Assembly (NCBI GenBank): GCA_964034945.1
Contig: OZ035962.1
Location: 14,317,388 to 14,381,387, forward strand
Direction: 5' to 3'
DNA: 64,000 nt
From: Chrysopilus asiliformis
Lineage: Eukaryota > Arthropoda > Insecta > Diptera > Rhagionidae
Under the pieces are notes generated by a model that searched no databases, was not told the origin of the DNA, and saw only the letters and a program-made list of their open reading frames with translations. The translations under genes were made by a program, and so were the position numbers. Positions 59,184 through 64,000 of the stretch are shown here, one piece after another; position 1 is the first letter of the stretch, and every line of letters starts with the position of its first letter.

Positions 59184-59204
59184 GTAAATGGTGAACTGCA
59201 CAAG

Positions 59205-60429
59205 GTAACAATATTCTATCTTTATGCTGTGCTAATCCCAATTAATCCAGCACAATGCAATAAAAAATAGAAGTCAACGATTTGCACTTTGACGTAAATT
59301 TGAAATTGTAACCGACTCGATTTCTTTCTAAACAGCGTTTTGGGGCCACAGTGTATGATGCTGTAGGCTTGATAAAGTAGAATAATACTAGAATACCTGG
59401 TCGTATGTGTTTTGTTGTAAACTAAATGAAACGCACAGGTGGGACGCGGCTATTGTAAGTTTTCCATTAAAAAAAATCAAGCTTTGGAGTCAGCAACCGT
59501 GTCGGAAACAAGGAAAACAAAATTAATGTAAATACACTAAACATAAAAAAACATCAACACACGTTGGAATCACAAAAAAAAGAAGGAAATAAGAATAAAA
59601 AAATTAAACTAAGAATAACTGAAAGAATCGTTTTTTTTAATGGGTAAAAAGACAAAGAACACAGAAATCTTTTATTCTGGTCTCGAAGCTTCGGAAAATG
59701 CTGGAAAAAATCAAAAAAAAAAAAACACCAGAAACTTGAGTGCTTTTTCTGATAAACGCGACAGGCTAACGTTATGAAGCAACAACAACAAAACACTTTT
59801 TCACAAACGGATGGTGGTCGATATTGAATGGCAAGAAGGTATTCCCTAACCTGGGCAGAAGACTTCAAAGCGATCTTCTGGATAATTTTTATTATGTTTG
59901 AAACCAGACGGACGACAAGATAAATTGACGGCAGACGTGAAGTCAAATGCAGAATATTGCTCTTACATTTTTTTCCTTATTATCAATTTTTTTACGGTTT
60001 TTTTTAAATTTTTTTCGATATAAAGAATAAAGCCATTAATTGTGTTTTACCTTTTGCCATGATTTTCATAACAATTTCTTCATTAAATCAGAATTGAGGT
60101 TTTTTTTTGATTGGAGTTTTTGTTTGATCGATTTTTTTGAGTTGGGGGCTTGAATAATAATAAAATTGTTTGTAGTTATAGAAGGTCTTCAAACGATTTA
60201 ATTGATCGCTCTTCAAGGCGTTCGAATAGCGTTGCCAGATCCAAGGGAATTTAATAAATAATTTTTGGTTTTTCTTTGAGTTGCGGGCGTGATTTTTTAA
60301 AAACATTAATATTTTTGATTAAAGTGTGATATTTACGGAAGCAAATCTATATTTGCTTGTGACACCATTCCGTGGCGTCCATGGCATGGCGACTCAATTT
60401 TATGTTATGGAAAGCAATTCTGAACCGCA
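59205..60429. other. No gene assigned
   Basis: A 130-codon frame at 59554-59946 (-) is Phe/Leu-rich and made largely of T-rich runs, so it is probably chance. No repeat termini were found. Confidence 0.4.
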
Positions 60430-61045
60430 CCTTCCCTCATCTCCCATACAAATGTAAAAAATTCTTGTACTTTTCTCGAAAAAGGCTAATTTTTTTGAAA
60501 AATTCGTTTAGACGAAAACTGTTTAGACTATGATTCTACGAAGTTTGAATAAACACATCAAAATTTAATAGGACTACTCCTTCCCCCTCTTCTATACAGA
60601 TTTTTGCGATTATCTCGAAAACGGTTCATTTTTCCCAAAAAATCGATGGGACGATAATAGCTTTCGAATGTAAAAACTAGTGTCAAAATCGGTTCAGGTT
60701 TACTAGTAGAAGTTCTAAAATCTTTGTTTTGAATAAAAATATAGGCAATAGAAAAAAGACACGGAGTTCTACAGAAAATAGCAGGCAGGCTAATTGCTAA
60801 GTAGAAGCTACAATTGCCAATCGTCAAATGCTCTATATGAAGGTATACAAAAATTTTACGAAAAAAATCCATTTGTTTGTAAGACGGAGGAAGAATTGGT
60901 CCGATTGGATTTTGATGTATGGAAGGGTTATGTAAAATCATATCCTAAACACATTTCGTCTTTATAAATTTTTCGATACTATGCACCGTTTTCGAGAAAA
61001 TTGAAAAAAAGTATTCAATTTGTATGAAAGAAAGGGGAAGGAATA
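60430..61045. repeat. 147-bp family, inverted pair interrupted by the LINE
   Basis: A - strand unit lies at about 60430-60650 (CGAAAACGGTTC, then upstream TCAAAATTTAATAGGACTAC). A + strand copy lies at 60805-61045 (CAATCGTCAAATGCTCTATA, TCCGATTGGATTTTGATGTA, CACCGTTTTCGAGAAAA). The + copy stops at about 61045, where LINE sequence begins. Confidence 0.65.
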
Positions 61046-61047
61046 AC

Positions 61048-64000
61048 CTGGGGAGGTTCGCAGCGGACGCGAGAGGAAAGAACATCTGCATAATCCTCGG
61101 GTGTGATGCCAATGCGCATCACACTATATGGGGTAGCTCCGACATCAACGAACGAGGTGAGTTACTTTTTGACTTCATCTTAAGTACTATCCTCTACATT
61201 TGTAATTCTGGAAGCAAACCTACCTTTATTACTAAAAATAGACAGGAAGTTTTAGATATAACAATAGTCTCTCAGGCGGCAAGTCACCTAGTCAAAAACT
61301 GGAAGGTGTCTGAAGAACACTCATTCTCAGATCACTGCTATATACAGTTTGACGTGGTAACTCAGCCTATTAGTAAGCCGGTCTATCGTAATCGACGGAA
61401 AACCGACTGGACAAAACATAAGGCTTCCTTTGAAGAACTTATTTCACCGGGATCTCCGAATCCCCCCTCCTCAGTAACAGAGCTTAACGAAATGGTGGAG
61501 GAACTCAGTGGGATCTTCAGTAAGGCATCGGAAAAATCTTGCCCCCTAGGCGTATCGAGGGGAAAGACAAGGCCTTCCTGGTGGTCACCAGAGATAATAG
61601 CTCTTCGGAAAGATTGCAGAAGGCTGTTCAATCAAGCCAAAAGCACGAGAACAGATCATTACTGGGACTCCTATAAAGTGAGCCTAAAGTTATTCAAAAC
61701 CGAATTGAGGAAAGCCCGACGCAAATCTTGGAAACTTTTTTGTGGTAAAATAGAAACAGTCTCTGAGGCGTCAAGGCTACGGAAAATTCTCTCTACTAAC
61801 TCACCACCACAGCTTAGCCATCTTATGAAAAAGGATGGTTCGTGGTCTTCTTCAAGTGAGGAATCACTCACTCTGCTCATTGATACACACTTCCCGGGAA
61901 ACTCAAAAGAACCCTATAAGGAGACAGACATGTGCTTTCCCTCCAATAATTCTGGTAAAATCATAACCAGACCAAAAATAAGATGGGCAGTGAACAGCTT
62001 CCATCCATTCAAAGCCGCAGGGCCCGATGGCATCATCCCGGCGGATATACAGAATACCTTAGATATCTCTCTCCCCTGGCTAGAGATTATCTTCAAGGCA
62101 TGCCTAGATCTTGCCCACATACCCACCTTGTGGAAAGAAGTCAAGGTTCTGTTCATACCCAAAGCGGGTAAGAACTCCCACTGTCGTCCAAAGGACTTCA
62201 GACCAATAAGTCTGTCCTCTTTTCTCTTGAAAACATTGGAAAGACTGATAGAGACACATCTACGCTGCAAAGGGGTCCATAACCAACTTTCAGCGTCCCA
62301 ACATGCATACTGTAAGGGAAGGTCTGTAGAAACAGCCTTACACTCCCTTGTGAGTACCATCGAAAAATCCTTAGAACAAAAAGAGTATACTATGATTACT
62401 TTTCTTGACATAGAAGGAGCATTCAACAATGTCAAACCAGAGGCAATAACTACGGCGCTGGCGGATGTCGGTGTGGATGAGTCGCTACGGGTACTAATCA
62501 GCAAGATGCTCAAAAGCAGAAGCATTAGTACAGAGCTGGGCGAGTCATCTGCCAAGAGATTCGTGAGCAGGGGCACCCCACAAGGTGGTGTACTCTCTCC
62601 CCTTCTTTGGAATTTGGTGGTTGACAAACTACTAAAAATACTGGAAGGAAATGGCTTTAAGGTCATTGCCTATGCGGATGACATTGCCGTAGTTGTCTCA
62701 GGTAAATTCCCGGACACCTTAAGAGACCTAACGCAGACGGCGCTCTCTCACATAATAACTTGGAGCTACAAATGTGGCTTAAGGATTAACCCGGATAAAA
62801 CAGAGGTAATCCTTTTCACAAGGAAGTATAAAATTCCACAAGTAGACCCTCCCAGACTATATGGCACCAGCTTAGTCTTCAAAAAAGAGGTAAAATATTT
62901 GGGCCTTATTCTGGATATGAAACTTAGTTGGAAACAAAACATCACTGAACGGATAAAGAAGGCCACTGTTGCACTCTACTCGTGTAAAAACTCCATTGGG
63001 AAAACCTGGGGGTTGGAACCACGGATTGTGCATTGGCTCTATACAGCTGTCGTAAGACCCATACTTTTATATGGGGTGGTGGTGTGGTGGACAGCTCTTG
63101 AAACTAAGAGTAATTGCAATCTCTTAAGCAAGGTACAGAGGACGGCATCTCTCTATATTAGTGGCGCGCTGAGATCAACCCCGACGCACGCACTGGAGAT
63201 TATGCTACACCTATTACCTCTAGACATCACAGGAAGACAGATGGCAGCCAGCACAGCCATCCGACTCAAAGCAACATCACAATGGCATAGTTCGCAAAAT
63301 GGACATGCCTCAATACTGCTGTCTCAGAGAACACTCCCGGAGAACATCGACTATACCCTACCACTGCTATCGCTAGACAGAGGGTTCCAATCTTCTATTC
63401 CTTCCAGGGAAGACTGGGAGGGGGGAGGAGTTTTGGAGAAAAAGACGATCCATGTCTATACAGATGGGTCAAAGTTGGGGGGCAGAGTCGGTGGAGGGAT
63501 TTTCTCTGAACAACTAAACTTAAATATTGCATTTCGCCTACCGGATCACTGCAGCGTCTTTCAAGCCGAGGTTATGGCGATCAAAGAAGCCCTAAGCTGG
63601 CTGAAGAATAATGTGATATCGGGTAAGGATATCAGCATCTTCACGGACAGTCAAGCGGCAATAAAGTCACTTGACTCGTCATCTCTAACATCAAGAGTGA
63701 CTATTGAGTGCTTGGCAACTCTAAACGAGCTAGCTGAGTTCTTCAATATCAAATTAATCTGGGTACCTGGACACAGGGACATTCCGGGTAACTGCAAAGC
63801 GGACGAACTCGCTAGATACGGCACTACACTCCAAATCATGCCGGAAAAGGAGTATCTGGGTGCACCATTAGCAACGTGCAAATTGCTGATTCGGGCAGAA
63901 GCAGCTAGGCTTGCAAATCAAAGGTGGTCCTCAGGCACCTCGTGTTACGCTACCAAACTTATTTGGCCAAAGCTGGATAAAAAGCGTACATGCAAGCTGA
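61048..64000 (+). CDS. Non-LTR retrotransposon ORF2 (endonuclease C-term, RT, RNase H), 5' truncated, runs off window
   Basis: This frame makes the enzyme that nicks target DNA and copies the element's RNA into the genome. It is open for 984 codons to the window edge. Residues about 10-95 are the end of an apurinic-type endonuclease (LGCDANAHHTIW, then SDHC). The reverse transcriptase follows: GPDGI near 325, FLDIEGAFNN, GTPQGGVLSPLLWN, and YADDI at about 542. An RNase H lies at the end, with D806 in YTDGS, E841 in QAEVMA, D867 in FTDSQAA, and WVPGHRDIPGN. Endonuclease plus RNase H and the IEGAFNN motif fit the LOA/I group rather than Jockey, by inference. The N-terminus, ORF1 and 5' UTR are missing, the usual result of incomplete reverse transcription. 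The lack of any stop suggests a young copy. Confidence 0.93.
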   Translation, partial: MGRFAADARGKNICIILGCDANAHHTIWGSSDINERGELLFDFILSTILYICNSGSKPTFITKNRQEVLDITIVSQAASHLVKNWKVSEEHSFSDHCYIQFDVVTQPISKPVYRNRRKTDWTKHKASFEELISPGSPNPPSSVTELNEMVEELSGIFSKASEKSCPLGVSRGKTRPSWWSPEIIALRKDCRRLFNQAKSTRTDHYWDSYKVSLKLFKTELRKARRKSWKLFCGKIETVSEASRLRKILSTNSPPQLSHLMKKDGSWSSSSEESLTLLIDTHFPGNSKEPYKETDMCFPSNNSGKIITRPKIRWAVNSFHPFKAAGPDGIIPADIQNTLDISLPWLEIIFKACLDLAHIPTLWKEVKVLFIPKAGKNSHCRPKDFRPISLSSFLLKTLERLIETHLRCKGVHNQLSASQHAYCKGRSVETALHSLVSTIEKSLEQKEYTMITFLDIEGAFNNVKPEAITTALADVGVDESLRVLISKMLKSRSISTELGESSAKRFVSRGTPQGGVLSPLLWNLVVDKLLKILEGNGFKVIAYADDIAVVVSGKFPDTLRDLTQTALSHIITWSYKCGLRINPDKTEVILFTRKYKIPQVDPPRLYGTSLVFKKEVKYLGLILDMKLSWKQNITERIKKATVALYSCKNSIGKTWGLEPRIVHWLYTAVVRPILLYGVVVWWTALETKSNCNLLSKVQRTASLYISGALRSTPTHALEIMLHLLPLDITGRQMAASTAIRLKATSQWHSSQNGHASILLSQRTLPENIDYTLPLLSLDRGFQSSIPSREDWEGGGVLEKKTIHVYTDGSKLGGRVGGGIFSEQLNLNIAFRLPDHCSVFQAEVMAIKEALSWLKNNVISGKDISIFTDSQAAIKSLDSSSLTSRVTIECLATLNELAEFFNIKLIWVPGHRDIPGNCKADELARYGTTLQIMPEKEYLGAPLATCKLLIRAEAARLANQRWSSGTSCYATKLIWPKLDKKRTCKL

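Noticed and set aside
61383..62966. Long frames on the minus strand, including one of 250 codons at 61914-62666
   Set aside because: They lie antisense to the LINE polymerase frame, which has all catalytic motifs, and are shadows of it.
1..64000. CRISPR arrays, bacterial operons or viral genomes
   Set aside because: No regularly spaced direct repeats with unique spacers were seen; introns, MITEs and LINEs indicate a eukaryotic chromosome, and no viral gene was recognised.

Overview
The window looks like insect chromosomal DNA, most likely from a fly (Diptera). It is very AT-rich, genes are sparse and split by GT-AG introns, and there are many short inverted-repeat transposons. The recognisable elements are a mariner with an intact transposase, a THAP-domain P-like element, hAT-type and pogo-type MITEs, TC...CTAG Helitron-like elements and a LOA/I-like LINE with an RNase H domain. 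The group assignment is an inference from these families. No host gene could be named.

Layout. 1-17.0 kb is AT-rich DNA with several blocks strongly biased to A over T on the + strand. They end at a textbook poly(A) signal with a GT-rich downstream element near 17.0 kb, so this could be a very long 3' UTR or an intron interrupted by MITEs. 17.2-18.3 kb holds a 5'-truncated Helitron and a decayed LINE 3' end. 19.39-19.89 kb holds two pieces of convincing protein-coding sequence, in matching phase, from an unidentified gene; an in-frame stop and a missing splice donor suggest a pseudogene. 20-25.4 kb is degenerate tandem repeats, a hAT MITE with an exact 8-bp target duplication, and two less AT-rich blocks that I cannot classify.

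The best host gene model starts at 25.5-25.8 kb. It has candidate core promoters, a 5' UTR exon ending at a strong donor (26,933), an 8.07-kb intron, and an exon at 35,003-35,393 with the start codon, two upstream ORFs and a donor at 35,394. I found no convincing next exon, so 35.4-64 kb may be a large intron of this gene.

The right part is dominated by mobile DNA. The best structure is a three-level nest at 39,770-42,076: an old inverted-repeat element contains a hAT-type MITE (8-bp duplication GACTAGAG), which contains a 1,276-bp mariner (TA duplication) with a 345-residue DD34D transposase. At 32.1-33.7 kb a P-like element with a THAP zinc-finger remnant sits inside a Helitron. At 37.5 kb a 100-bp pogo-type MITE sits inside the tip of another Helitron. 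From 61.05 kb to the window end a 5'-truncated LINE keeps an uninterrupted frame through the endonuclease C-terminus, reverse transcriptase and RNase H. Between these lie about a dozen further foldback elements and a dispersed family of about 147-bp tandem units present in both orientations.
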